DNA of 64,000 bases from an uncultured Bacilli bacterium (GCA_944372115.1 CALVYH010000004.1:26693-90692), one strand, 5' to 3'; counted from the first letter of the stretch, positions 44,750-55,077 are shown. The notes: generated by a model not told the origin, from the sequence alone. A program made the numbers and translations.

Positions 44750-45733
44750 TTAATCTTTAAATTTTTCACCCATTTCTCTAATTTTTATAACTAAATGATT
44801 AATATTTGATTTAGAGATTGGTTTGGATAGTTTTTCACTTAAAAGTAAGGCTAAATCATTATAAGAACTTTCAGGATATTCTTTTCTTAAATAACAAAGC
44901 TCTCTTAATTTTTCATTTACGATATTTTTTATACCTAATTTTTTATCTATTAAATTAATTATATTAATTAATTCTTCGCTATTTTTAATAACTTTTTTAT
45001 AGTTATAAATATCTAAATTTTCTTGTCTATTAACATTATTTTTAACATCTCTATCTAGTCTATAACCTTCATAAGTTAAAGAAGATTGATTAGCATCCAT
45101 ATAAGCTAAAAAGGAGGCTATTTGATCACTTCTTTTTAAATATAAAACATAATTATTTCTTCGTTTTATCATTTTAAAATCAAAAGGATATACTTTTATC
45201 TTATTTTTTATTAAAGAAAGAATATTTTTTGAATATTTTTCATCATGAGTATAAATTTCAAAATGATAATTGCTTGATTTAGGATTAGAACAACTTCCAC
45301 TAACTAAAAATAAACCAATTATATATCCTCTTATTTTCTTTTCACTATTTGTTAATAAATAAGGTATTTTATCATCTAAATTAAAAATAGATAGTTTATC
45401 AATTACTTCATCAATAGATGATAAAATATTAATAATATATTCATAAGATTTATTAAATCTCATATTTTTTCGATATGAAAAAGATAATTTTATATTATTA
45501 TTAATAAAAACATCTTTTAATAATTTATATATAAATTTAGCTATTTTAGCATTTTCAGTTTTAACTATTATTCTTTCTTCATTTTTACTTAAGATTAATT
45601 CACCATTACATCTTAAAAATGAAGAAAGAATAGAAGTTGCAACTTCTTTAGAGTATATATTAGAAGTTAATTCTTCTTTTATTTCTTTAGAAAATGATTC
45701 TTTTTTTATATTTTCGCTTTTATTTTCTTCCAT
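44750..45733 (-). CDS. whiA: Sporulation/division regulator WhiA
   Basis: A 327-residue DNA-binding protein. The N-terminal part (SFSKEIKEELTSNIY, CNGELILS) and the LAGLIDADG-like middle (IRGYIIGLFLVSGSCSNPKSSNYHFEIYT) are followed by a C-terminal HTH (SYNDLALLLSEKLSKPISKSNINHLVIKI). WhiA affects division and chromosome segregation in Firmicutes. It lies 38 nt after the HAD phosphatase gene. Confidence 0.93.
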   Translation of the reverse strand: MEENKSENIKKESFSKEIKEELTSNIYSKEVATSILSSFLRCNGELILSKNEERIIVKTENAKIAKFIYKLLKDVFINNNIKLSFSYRKNMRFNKSYEYIINILSSIDEVIDKLSIFNLDDKIPYLLTNSEKKIRGYIIGLFLVSGSCSNPKSSNYHFEIYTHDEKYSKNILSLIKNKIKVYPFDFKMIKRRNNYVLYLKRSDQIASFLAYMDANQSSLTYEGYRLDRDVKNNVNRQENLDIYNYKKVIKNSEELINIINLIDKKLGIKNIVNEKLRELCYLRKEYPESSYNDLALLLSEKLSKPISKSNINHLVIKIREMGEKFKD

Positions 45734-45771
45734 ATATATTTAATTTATTTATTAACTACTACTTTTATTGT

Positions 45772-46416
45772 TTATTTAATAGATAAATAATAAGCATAAA
45801 AATCGTCATAATCTTTAGCTTTATAAACATAAGAAATATTATCGATATTTATTCTTTTATGCATTGTAAAAATTACTCCTTTTATAGAAGCATTTTTACT
45901 TGCTAAAGCATCATAATAAGTATCTCCAACCATCATCATCTCTTCATTTTTTAGTTTATATTTTTCTTTTAAATAAAATATAGCTTCTGGAGATGGCTTA
46001 GGAGGAAAAATCGAATCGCAGGTTATTAAATCTTTAAAATACTTTCTTAAATGAAATTTTTTTAAACAATATTCAGTCATTTCAAGTGTTTTAGCTGTTA
46101 AAACACATAAAATAACTCCATCTTCATATAATTTTTTTAATACTTTTTTAGAATGTTTAAAAATCGAAAGATCGCTATCATAATATTTTTTTGTTCTTTT
46201 ACGATATTCTTTTCTTATAAATTCTTTATCTTCATAATCTTTAAAAGCATCGTTTATTGCATAAGAAAGAGGAGGTCCACTATATTCAGCAATTTTTTCT
46301 CTATCAAATGTTTCACCCTTTTTATATAAAGAAAAAAGTTCCTCCCAAGTTTTAGCAAGGATTAAATCGGAATCAATAATTGTTCCATCCATATCAAAAA
46401 TCATCAATTTAATCAT
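45772..46416 (-). CDS. HAD-family phosphatase, PpaX/Gph-like
   Basis: A 214-residue haloacid dehalogenase. FDMDGTIIDSD (7-17) is motif I, LTAKT is motif II, a Lys in PPKPSPEAI is motif III, and MMVGDTYYDALAS is motif IV. Its place between lgt and whiA matches ppaX (pyrophosphatase) of Bacillus, but the substrate cannot be set from sequence. It overlaps lgt by 8 bp. Confidence 0.85.
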   Translation of the reverse strand: MIKLMIFDMDGTIIDSDLILAKTWEELFSLYKKGETFDREKIAEYSGPPLSYAINDAFKDYEDKEFIRKEYRKRTKKYYDSDLSIFKHSKKVLKKLYEDGVILCVLTAKTLEMTEYCLKKFHLRKYFKDLITCDSIFPPKPSPEAIFYLKEKYKLKNEEMMMVGDTYYDALASKNASIKGVIFTMHKRINIDNISYVYKAKDYDDFYAYYLSIK

Positions 46417-47902
46417 TGTTTTTCTCTTTATTTAAATTAGATTCATCTACTTCAATAGGTAAATTTTTATACCATAAAAGTCTTTTTTTCTTTATAACAT
46501 ATTTATTTATAAACGCTAAAATGATTATTAAAACTCCTCCACTAATCATTACATAAGAAGTTATTTCACTTGTTCCATAATAATCAGCTGAAGTTCTTAA
46601 AGGTTCTAAGATGGCTCTAGTAACACCATACCAAATTAAATAACCACCTAAAAGTGAGCCTTCTGCATGATATTTTCCTGCTAATTTTCTAATTGCATAT
46701 TCTAAAATAAAATATCCAGCTAAATTAGATAAAAATTCTATAAAGAATAAAGGCATATAGAATTTTCCATTTTCTAAATAATAATTTAAAGCGGCTGTTC
46801 CTGAAATAACTGTTCCGTTTTCTAATTTATGAGATAATATTTCGCCATGTTGGAAATACATATTATTTTTAATCCATGTAGGTAAAAATTCCCAACTAGA
46901 AATATCAACTAATCCACCATAAACTTCATTATTAAAGAAATTACCAATTCTTCCAATAGCTTGAGCAAATAAAATACAAGGAATAATGATATCAATAGCA
47001 GTTAACAAATTAAAATTTTTATAGCGAGGTGATTTCATGGCATATTTAACAATTATTACTTGGCTAACTCCAGCAATAATTCCTAAAATTGCCCCACCCA
47101 TAATTCCTAATCCGCCATCTCTAAAATTAAAAATGTTAGTCCAATTACTGCCTAAAAAATAATCACTTCCAGTAGATATATCTAAAACAACATACCAAAG
47201 TCTTGCGCCAATAATTCCAAAAGGGAACCCGACAAGAAATGTATTAGTGATTAAATCATGACTTCCATAAATTTTATATAATTTATAATCACAAACATAT
47301 AAAACTAAACAAGCACCAAAAAGAATAAAAATAGCATATAAATAAATTGACAATCCATCTTGATAAAATTTTCCATATTCATAAATATTTATTAATTTTA
47401 TTCCTTGTGCTCCAAAATAAATTGCGTTGGCTAAAGGATATTCTAAATATGGTGCATTTCCTTCACCCCATAAAAAGAAAAATACGATAGTTAAGGCTAA
47501 ACTTATACCAACTGAATACGAAAATATTTTTTGATTTATTTCAATTTTTTCAATATATAACTTAACAAATAAAGAATAGATAAACAAAGTTAAAGCTAAA
47601 GCAAAAAGCGGACCAAAAATATATACCATTGCTTGATGATAATTTTTAATCGTTATATTTGCTCCTTCTAAAAAAGTTGATGTATAAGGATTAATATAAA
47701 AAGCGATATTTAAAAAAACTAAACCTAAAGTAAAAGCTAATGTTGAAGCGCCTAACTTAAGATAGTTTTTCTTTAAAATATCTTTTAAAGAACTATAATT
47801 TTTCTCTTTTCTTTTAATTAAATATAAAAAAACAAAATTTGCGATAAGTCCGCCTAAAAGTAATACTAATCCTATATAATATATAACTTCGTGTGCAATC
47901 AT
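46409..47902 (-). CDS. lgt: Prolipoprotein diacylglyceryl transferase, long form
   Basis: A 497-residue membrane enzyme that lipidates prolipoproteins, such as the two lipoproteins in this window. The catalytic half starts near residue 180; RIGNFFNNEVYGG (about 317-329) is the Lgt signature and GARLWYVVLD an earlier landmark. Ordinary Lgt is about 270-300 residues; here about 180 extra residues with four or five membrane helices precede it. SD AAGGAA is visible. Confidence 0.92.
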   Translation of the reverse strand: MIAHEVIYYIGLVLLLGGLIANFVFLYLIKRKEKNYSSLKDILKKNYLKLGASTLAFTLGLVFLNIAFYINPYTSTFLEGANITIKNYHQAMVYIFGPLFALALTLFIYSLFVKLYIEKIEINQKIFSYSVGISLALTIVFFFLWGEGNAPYLEYPLANAIYFGAQGIKLINIYEYGKFYQDGLSIYLYAIFILFGACLVLYVCDYKLYKIYGSHDLITNTFLVGFPFGIIGARLWYVVLDISTGSDYFLGSNWTNIFNFRDGGLGIMGGAILGIIAGVSQVIIVKYAMKSPRYKNFNLLTAIDIIIPCILFAQAIGRIGNFFNNEVYGGLVDISSWEFLPTWIKNNMYFQHGEILSHKLENGTVISGTAALNYYLENGKFYMPLFFIEFLSNLAGYFILEYAIRKLAGKYHAEGSLLGGYLIWYGVTRAILEPLRTSADYYGTSEITSYVMISGGVLIIILAFINKYVIKKKRLLWYKNLPIEVDESNLNKEKNND

Positions 47903-47942
47903 ACTTTTTATTCCTTATTCAATGCTAATTTTATAATAAAAA

Positions 47943-50780
47943 CTATTCTTTGTCTCTTTCTAAAATAGGCTTTAAATATTCTCCAGTATAAGAGATTTTA
48001 GATTTAACAATTTCTTCAGGTGTTCCTTTTGCAATAATTTTTCCACCCTTATCTCCACCATCTGGACCAATATCGATAATATAATCAGCCATTTTTATAA
48101 CGTCTAAATTATGTTCGATAACTAAAACAGTATCGCCATTATCAACAATTCCTTCTAAAACTTTAAGTAATCTAGCAACATCATCAGTATGTAAACCGGT
48201 TGTTGGTTCATCAAGAATATATAAAGTTTTTCCGGTTGGTTTTTTCTCTAAATAATAAGCGAGTTTAACTCTTTGAGCTTCTCCTCCTGAAAGAGTAACT
48301 GCGCTTTGACCTAATTTTATATATCCTAAACCAACATCACATAAAGTTTTAAGTTTTAAAGCTAGTTGACTATGATTTTTAAAGAAATTATAAGCTTCTT
48401 CTGCTCTCATCTCTAAAACATCATAAATATTTTTGCCCTTATAAAGGCAAGACAATGTCTCAGCATTATATCTTTTACCATCACATTCATCACATTTTAC
48501 ATAAACATCAGGTAAAAAATTCATTGGAATTCTAGTTACTCCAGCCCCTTGACAATGTTCACATCTTCCTCCAGGAAGATTAAAAGAAAATCTAGATTTA
48601 TTAAATCCTCTAGCTTTTGCTTCAACAGTTTGAGCAAAAATATCTCTAATATCATCAAAAGCTTTAATATAAGTAGCAGGATTAGAACGAGGTGTTTTTC
48701 CAATTGGTTCTTGAGAAATATTAATAATTTTATCAATATTTTCAACACCAATTAATTTTTTATAAGGACCGGGATAAGTTTCAATATTTGAAATTTTCTT
48801 ATAAATTGCTCGATATAAAGTTTCATTAATTAAAGAAGATTTTCCACTTCCACTAACTCCAGTAACACAAACAAAACAACCTAAAGGAACTTTAATATCG
48901 ACATTTTTTAAATTATTTAAAGTTGCTCCTTTAAGTTCAACAAATTTCCCGTTTCCTTTTCTTCTTTTTTTAGGAACAAAAATCTTTTTTCTTCCTGAAA
49001 GATAAGCTCCAGTAATTGAAGCTTTATTTTCTTCAATTTCTTTTAAATTTCCTTTTGCTACAACTTCTCCTCCATGAACTCCCGCTCCTGGACCAATATC
49101 AACGATATAATCGGCCGCTTTAATCATTTCATCGTCATGTTCAACAACAATTAAAGTATTGCCTAAATCTCTCATTTCTTTTAAAGAAGCAATAAGTTTA
49201 GCGCTATCTTTTTGATGTAAACCGATGGAAGGTTCATCTAAAACATATAAAACTCCACTTAATTTGGATCCAATTTGAGTTGCAAGTCTAATTCTTTGAG
49301 CTTCTCCCCCTGAAAGAGTCATTGCATAACGAGAAAGTGTTAAATATTCTAATCCAACGTCGATTAAAAATTGGCTTCTATTTAAAATTTCATTTATAAC
49401 TAAAGTGGCGATATTTAATTCATATTCACTTAATTTTGTTTTTAAAGATAAAACCCATTCATGTAATTTATCTAATGTTAAACAACAAACATCATAAATA
49501 TTTTTCTCGTCAATAAGAACACTTAAAACTTCTTTATTTAATCTAGCGCCATTACATTCACTACAAATTCTATCTTTTAAAAATTTAGCATAATAAGCTC
49601 TATTAAATTCACTAGTTGTTTCATTATAAAGTCGCTCAATTCTTTCTTTTACGCCTTCAATATGACCATTTTTCTTTTGAATATTTCCGCTTACCGAAGT
49701 TAAAGTATAAGAAATATTTTCTTTTGAGCCGTTTAAAATAATATCAACTTGTTCTTTATTTAAATCTTTAAAAGGAATATTAGTAGGAATATGATAATAA
49801 TCTAAAAGTGCTTTAAAACTAAGCCAATCTAAATTTGTAGTATTGACCGTATTTTTATAATAAAGAATTCCTCCTTCATCTATTGATAAAGAAGGATCTG
49901 GAACTAATAAATCTAAACTAACTTCCTGTTTAATTCCAAGTCCATTACATGAAGGACAACAACCTAATGGATTATTAAAAGAAAATAATCTTGGTTCTAA
50001 TTTTGGGATTGTAAACCCACAAATTGGACAAGCGTTTTTTTCACTATATAATTTTTCTTCCCCGTTAATATCAACACTAACAAATCCATTAGACCAGTTT
50101 GTTGCAAGTTCAACATCTTCATAAAGACGTGAATCAATCCCTTCTTTTCTAACAATTCTATCAATAACAATATCGATATTATGTTTATTATTTTTACTTA
50201 GTTCCCCTACCTCTTCAATTCTTTTAATTTCGCCATCAACTCTTACACGAATGAACCCATTTTTAGCAATCTTTTCTAATATCGCTTTTTGAGTCCCTTT
50301 TTCATTTTTAACTATAGGAGAAAAAATAATAATTTTACTACCCATTTCACTTTTTAAAATAATATCAACTATTTTAGTAATTGAAAAAGCAACGATTGGT
50401 TCATGATGATATGGACAATAAGGAACACCGATTCTAGAAAAAAGTAATCTTAAATAATCATAAATTTCAGTAACTGTTCCTACCGTTGATCTAGGGTTAT
50501 GAGATGTTGATTTTTGATCAATTGAAATTGAAGGAGATAATCCTTCGATTGATTCAACATCAGGTTTTTCATAATTACCTAAAAATTGACGAGCATATGA
50601 AGATAAAGATTCAACATATCTTCTTTGACCTTCAGCAAAAATAGTATCGAAAGCTAAAGTAGATTTCCCACTTCCACTAACACCACTAAATACAATTAAT
50701 TTATTTTTAGGTAAATTTAAATCTATATTTTTAAGGTTATTTTCTTTAGCACCCTTTATTTTAATTTCATCATTTAGCAT
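47943..50780 (-). CDS. uvrA: Excinuclease ABC subunit A
   Basis: A 945-residue damage-recognition ATPase of nucleotide excision repair. GVSGSGKST (33-41) and GVSGSGKSSL (about 640) are the two Walker A sites; LSGGEAQRI and LSGGEAQRV the two signatures; CPICGF with CCPSC and CEHCQGAG with CDECDG are the zinc modules. Length is usual. It heads the uvrA-lgt-HAD-whiA run. No Shine-Dalgarno sequence precedes the ATG; TATAAT ends 10 nt upstream. Confidence 0.97.
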   Translation of the reverse strand: MLNDEIKIKGAKENNLKNIDLNLPKNKLIVFSGVSGSGKSTLAFDTIFAEGQRRYVESLSSYARQFLGNYEKPDVESIEGLSPSISIDQKSTSHNPRSTVGTVTEIYDYLRLLFSRIGVPYCPYHHEPIVAFSITKIVDIILKSEMGSKIIIFSPIVKNEKGTQKAILEKIAKNGFIRVRVDGEIKRIEEVGELSKNNKHNIDIVIDRIVRKEGIDSRLYEDVELATNWSNGFVSVDINGEEKLYSEKNACPICGFTIPKLEPRLFSFNNPLGCCPSCNGLGIKQEVSLDLLVPDPSLSIDEGGILYYKNTVNTTNLDWLSFKALLDYYHIPTNIPFKDLNKEQVDIILNGSKENISYTLTSVSGNIQKKNGHIEGVKERIERLYNETTSEFNRAYYAKFLKDRICSECNGARLNKEVLSVLIDEKNIYDVCCLTLDKLHEWVLSLKTKLSEYELNIATLVINEILNRSQFLIDVGLEYLTLSRYAMTLSGGEAQRIRLATQIGSKLSGVLYVLDEPSIGLHQKDSAKLIASLKEMRDLGNTLIVVEHDDEMIKAADYIVDIGPGAGVHGGEVVAKGNLKEIEENKASITGAYLSGRKKIFVPKKRRKGNGKFVELKGATLNNLKNVDIKVPLGCFVCVTGVSGSGKSSLINETLYRAIYKKISNIETYPGPYKKLIGVENIDKIINISQEPIGKTPRSNPATYIKAFDDIRDIFAQTVEAKARGFNKSRFSFNLPGGRCEHCQGAGVTRIPMNFLPDVYVKCDECDGKRYNAETLSCLYKGKNIYDVLEMRAEEAYNFFKNHSQLALKLKTLCDVGLGYIKLGQSAVTLSGGEAQRVKLAYYLEKKPTGKTLYILDEPTTGLHTDDVARLLKVLEGIVDNGDTVLVIEHNLDVIKMADYIIDIGPDGGDKGGKIIAKGTPEEIVKSKISYTGEYLKPILERDKE

Positions 50781-50790
50781 ACAAGATAAA

Positions 50791-50796
50791 ATTATA
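50791..50796 (-). promoter_or_regulatory. -10 box close to the uvrA start
   Basis: TATAAT on the minus strand with only 10 nt (TTTATCTTGT) before the uvrA ATG. Transcription would start about 3 nt before the codon. The -35 region is poor. Confidence 0.5.
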
Positions 50797-50885
50797 CATA
50801 TTTTTAAACCTTTTAAAAGTAATACGAATATAAAATATAAATATTTTATATTCTTATATTATATAGATTTAAGTATTTTTAAAAA

Positions 50886-53099
50886 TTAGTATCTAAAATG
50901 AGGGTATTCCCAATTTTCTGGGAAGAAATCAGGTCCTAAATAAGAAGTGATTAAACTAGAGATTTCTTCTTTACTATATGTATTATTATCATAAATTTCA
51001 TCTTTAAAATAGGTAGATTTATCAATATTTTCGCCATTTAAAGTTAAATTTGGAAAAATTGATGTATCATAAATCAATCTGTTAATGGCTTTATGCTCGC
51101 CCCTAGTCTCAGGTCCGATACAGTCATTGCTCATAACAATTAATTCAATATTAAACATAGGTTTATTAGGGTCAAGCCAAAATTGTATTAAATCTCCTAA
51201 ATTTGCACTGTATGTTTTTACTTTATTTTCGCGATTTTCTAATTCACATACAGCACATTCATAATAATCGTGATATATCTTTTTACTACGATAATTATCA
51301 TAATTTTCAGAATTAATCACAACTCCGTTTAATTCAAAATTCTTTAAATTAATATTTATATCATCAAAATTCAAAAGCCATTTTTCTTCACCGTTAATTT
51401 CGCCTTTAAAAATGCTATCGACTTTATCTGTTTGATAATATTGTTCGTTAAAATTATCAACATAATAATTTACATTGATATTGAAAAGGCTGTTCCTAAA
51501 ACTCCACCACCCACCATTAGAGAATTGTTCAAAAAGTTCAACCTTGTATATAGAATTTTCTATATTCACATCCAAAAATAAACCGCTTGCAATATTGTCT
51601 TGTCCATCATTTAAAAAAGCACCTGGCATGTATTCAAATTCAAAATCAATAAATGGGGTAGATACATTATAATAAACATCTGTTTTATGAGGATTTATAA
51701 ACGTGGAATTTTTTATATTTATTTCACTTATTAATGGAAACCAATCGTCATAATGGCTATATGCAATTCTAAAAGGATTTGTGGAATAAATCGTCGCTTT
51801 ATTTAAATTAATTTCTTCTAAGTTAGAATTAGTAAACATATTTATATTTATAAAAGCTCTTAAATAATCTAAATTTTCTTTTGTTTCGTCGAATTGATTA
51901 AAATCAAGAACTCGGCCATCAAAGTTAATAAAATTTAGCGCGGTTCTTCCATACTCTTCGATTAATTTAAAAAACTCATCTGGATTATATTGATATGTTT
52001 CTAATGAAAAATTAACCTGATTAAATTTTAATTCTTCTATTCCATTACAAGTTATAAAATCACTAACAACATCTCCACCGCCTACGGAATTACGATTAAC
52101 AGGATCAAATTCACAAATTATATCTATGTTGTTTATGGTAAAACTTTTAACGTTTTCGCCGACAATTTCTAAAAAAGGTATTTTTAATGTTTTAACTTTA
52201 CCAGTTGAAAGAATTTTAACATCAATTTCTTCTCCCTCTGGTCCCTTAACAGAAATAGTTTTTTTACGAGCTTTGTTACTATAATCATTATATTTTTGTA
52301 TGTCGGAATAAGTAGAGATACTATTTGTACTTATAGTTGATTCGTTATCATCTAAGTAAGTTAAATCAACTGTACCATCAATTTCGATAATATTTTCTCC
52401 AGGTTTTAAATTTTGTAACGCATCGACAAATTCAACTGCATTTGAAGTTGTTACATCAGGCTCTCTTTCTTTTAAACTAACAACAAAACCACCTTCAGTC
52501 ATAGTTGTTTCGAAAGTATTAGGATCAGAATCTAAATTCTTATCTTTGACAATTTCTCCTTTGGCATTTTTAACTTCAAGATATACTAAAGGATTATCTA
52601 TATTTTGTTCATTTAAATAAAATGTAAAAACAACATTTTCATCGCCGACTATATAACTTCCTTTGTTTGGAATAACATAACCGTATTCTGAAGGTAAAAT
52701 TGTGTTTGAATATGCGGTTTTGCCATCTTCCCCTCTAGAACCGCTACTTCCATTATGACCATCTTTACCATCTTCACCGTCTTCGCCTTTAATATTCATT
52801 TTTAAAGTCCAACCAGATTCTTCTTTTTGATAGACATCACCATTAGAAGTATTTAAATACATGTCACCTAATTTGCCTAAAGTATCGGTTGGTTTAGTAC
52901 TTCCACTTAACCAATTAGCTCCATCTTCGCCATCGATTCCGTCTTCTCCAGGATCTCCTTTATCACCTTTAGGTCCAGTTTCTCCTTGAATCCCTTGTTC
53001 GCCTTGATCACCTTTTTCGCCTTTTTCACCTTGGCAAGATAAAAGAGAGAAACTTAATACACCTAATAAAAGTAAACTTAATACTCTAATCTTTTTCAT
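50886..53099 (-). CDS. Lipoprotein with collagen-like Gly-X-Y stretch
   Basis: A 737-residue surface lipoprotein. The signal ends FSLLSC (Cys22). Residues about 24-61 and 104-128 are Gly-X-Y triplets (GEKGEKGDQGEQGIQ; GEDGEDGKDGHNG), separated by a short SGSTKPTDTLG..GDMYLN segment found in phage-tail and other collagen-like proteins. The rest is a large beta-rich domain, partly helix-like in style to right-handed repeat proteins (FTINNIDI, LKFNQVNF, INLNKATIYS). Function is unknown; adhesion is plausible. Confidence 0.8.
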   Translation of the reverse strand: MKKIRVLSLLLLGVLSFSLLSCQGEKGEKGDQGEQGIQGETGPKGDKGDPGEDGIDGEDGANWLSGSTKPTDTLGKLGDMYLNTSNGDVYQKEESGWTLKMNIKGEDGEDGKDGHNGSSGSRGEDGKTAYSNTILPSEYGYVIPNKGSYIVGDENVVFTFYLNEQNIDNPLVYLEVKNAKGEIVKDKNLDSDPNTFETTMTEGGFVVSLKEREPDVTTSNAVEFVDALQNLKPGENIIEIDGTVDLTYLDDNESTISTNSISTYSDIQKYNDYSNKARKKTISVKGPEGEEIDVKILSTGKVKTLKIPFLEIVGENVKSFTINNIDIICEFDPVNRNSVGGGDVVSDFITCNGIEELKFNQVNFSLETYQYNPDEFFKLIEEYGRTALNFINFDGRVLDFNQFDETKENLDYLRAFININMFTNSNLEEINLNKATIYSTNPFRIAYSHYDDWFPLISEINIKNSTFINPHKTDVYYNVSTPFIDFEFEYMPGAFLNDGQDNIASGLFLDVNIENSIYKVELFEQFSNGGWWSFRNSLFNINVNYYVDNFNEQYYQTDKVDSIFKGEINGEEKWLLNFDDININLKNFELNGVVINSENYDNYRSKKIYHDYYECAVCELENRENKVKTYSANLGDLIQFWLDPNKPMFNIELIVMSNDCIGPETRGEHKAINRLIYDTSIFPNLTLNGENIDKSTYFKDEIYDNNTYSKEEISSLITSYLGPDFFPENWEYPHFRY

Positions 53100-53221
53100 A
53101 ATTAAAACCCCGAATATTTATTCTATGTATAATTTTATTCTTAATTTATATAATCTTTCATATTAAAAATATAGTTTTCTAGTTGATATTAAATAAATAT
53201 TCAAAATTTAGAAATTAAAAA

Positions 53222-54973
53222 TTAATAAGGAATATCAACTCCATAATGAATATCACCACTATAAAATTCTTTATCAAAAGTAAGTGGTAAATTATCTTCT
53301 TCTAAATAAACATCAAGAAGGGAAGAATTAGTTATTGCATCTTTTGAGAAATTAGACGCACCTTTTTCTATATAAACAGAATGTAAATTAGTCATATTTT
53401 GTATTGCAAAAGAATCACAAAACGTAATTGAAGAAGGAATAATTAATTCTTTAATATTTTTAAAAGTATTAATTGCCCCACTATAAATCTCATTAATATA
53501 AGAAGGTAATATTTCTTTTTTATTATTTTTAGATACATCTTCAACAAAATAATATAATTCTTTTTTATCTTTTGAAGTTAATAAATTATCTTCAAAAGTA
53601 AAATTTTGATTATTTTGATTAAAAATAATATTTTTTAAATTTGGCATATGTAAAAATGGATTACCTGTCATAATAGATAAAGAACTTGGAATATATATCT
53701 TATTAAAATCTTCATTATCACAAGCTAAAAAAGATGCAAAATCTAAGCTTTTTAATCCTTCATTAAAATTAACTGAAACTAAAGAAGGAAGAGACATAAA
53801 GGCGTTAGAATAAACTTCTTTTAAAGAAGAAGAAAAATTAACTTCTTTTAATAAATAAAGTGAAGAAAAAGCATCAGTAGAAATTATTTCAACGCCTTCT
53901 AAAATATCATAAGAAAACAAAGAAGTATTACTCTTATTAGTTACTTTATATAAGATTTTAAAGTCTTTTGAATATAAATCATTATTTAAAACACTATAAT
54001 TTGAATTATTTTCATCTAATTTTATGTTTTTTAAAGAAGGATTATTACAAAGAGCGAGATTTTGAATATTATTTATAGAAGAAGGAAGTTCAATAGATTC
54101 TAATTTATTAAAATTTGAAATCGAATAATCTTCTAAAAACTCAACTCCTTCTTCTATCTTTATACTTTTTAAATTATTTAATTCATTAAGTGAATTTCCC
54201 TTTATACCTTTAACATATTTATCATCAATTTTTGTAGGAATAGTTAAATTTTCAACTAAATTTAAATTGGATGATGTTTTTAAATCAATTCCATTAATAT
54301 AAACTTCATTTTCATTAACATTATAATATGTAAAATTTAAAACCGTTTTTTTAGAAGATAAATTTAAAGAAATAGGTAAAATTGTTCCTAAAAGAATAGA
54401 AAAAACTAAAAATGATGAAACGCCTATACTTATTTTTGGATGCTTTTTAAATAAATTTAACAAAGAAATAATACTATTTTTCTTTTTACTATGTTCATTT
54501 TTATTTTCTAAAAGAAAACCAAAATATAATTCAGTATAAGAAATATTAAAATATTTAGCTATCTTTATAAATTCCTCTATTTTAACTAGTGAAGAAAGAT
54601 TTTCTATTTTATTTAATCTAGAAGGAGAAATATTTAATTCTTCAGCTAAAGATTTTTGAGAAATCATATTCTTTTCGCGTAAATAAATTAAAGAATAAGC
54701 AAATTTTTTACTATCAAAATTATGAGTTAAAGAATAATCATTATTCCATTCATCTTTTTTATTAATAAATGAATCAACATCAATATGAAAAATATTACAA
54801 AGTTTAGAAATTAAAGAAATATCTAAATGAATTTCTCCTTTTTCATATTTAGAAATCGCTTGAAAAGAAACTGACAAAAAGAGGGCTAAATCTTTTTGAG
54901 ATAAACCGTGCTTTAATCGTTCTTTTTTTATAAAATCACCATAAAAACAATCATTATTCTTTTCTTTTTCCAT
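53222..54973 (-). CDS. Transmembrane protein: two HTH domains inside, BspA repeats outside
   Basis: A 583-residue protein. Two XRE helix-turn-helix domains lie at about 12-65 (RLKHGLSQKDLALFLSVSFQAISKYEKG) and 88-140 (ISQKSLAEELNISPSRLNKIE). A single membrane helix follows near 183-205 (ISIGVSSFLVFSILLGTILP), and the remainder carries LRR_5/BspA-type repeats (LNNLKSIKIEEGVEFLEDYSI, LKEVNFSSSLKEVYSNAFM). This layout predicts a one-protein membrane sensor that binds DNA. I chose the ATG at 54973; a TATAAT box ends 9 nt before it and there is no Shine-Dalgarno sequence. Confidence 0.8.
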   Translation of the reverse strand: MEKEKNNDCFYGDFIKKERLKHGLSQKDLALFLSVSFQAISKYEKGEIHLDISLISKLCNIFHIDVDSFINKKDEWNNDYSLTHNFDSKKFAYSLIYLREKNMISQKSLAEELNISPSRLNKIENLSSLVKIEEFIKIAKYFNISYTELYFGFLLENKNEHSKKKNSIISLLNLFKKHPKISIGVSSFLVFSILLGTILPISLNLSSKKTVLNFTYYNVNENEVYINGIDLKTSSNLNLVENLTIPTKIDDKYVKGIKGNSLNELNNLKSIKIEEGVEFLEDYSISNFNKLESIELPSSINNIQNLALCNNPSLKNIKLDENNSNYSVLNNDLYSKDFKILYKVTNKSNTSLFSYDILEGVEIISTDAFSSLYLLKEVNFSSSLKEVYSNAFMSLPSLVSVNFNEGLKSLDFASFLACDNEDFNKIYIPSSLSIMTGNPFLHMPNLKNIIFNQNNQNFTFEDNLLTSKDKKELYYFVEDVSKNNKKEILPSYINEIYSGAINTFKNIKELIIPSSITFCDSFAIQNMTNLHSVYIEKGASNFSKDAITNSSLLDVYLEEDNLPLTFDKEFYSGDIHYGVDIPY

Positions 54974-55049
54974 ACATAAAATATTATAAAACATAACTAA
55001 CTTAAAGTCTTTAAACATCTAAATAAAGAGGAAGATATTTTATATATAA

Positions 55050-55077
55050 AAAAGATGAGGCATAAACCTCACCTTTT
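55050..55077 (-). terminator. Terminator after the alcohol dehydrogenase gene
   Basis: AAAAGATGAGG pairs with CCTCACCTTTT; one position is G-U only in minus-strand RNA, which fits the gene's direction. It lies 27 nt after the stop at 55104. Confidence 0.75.
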
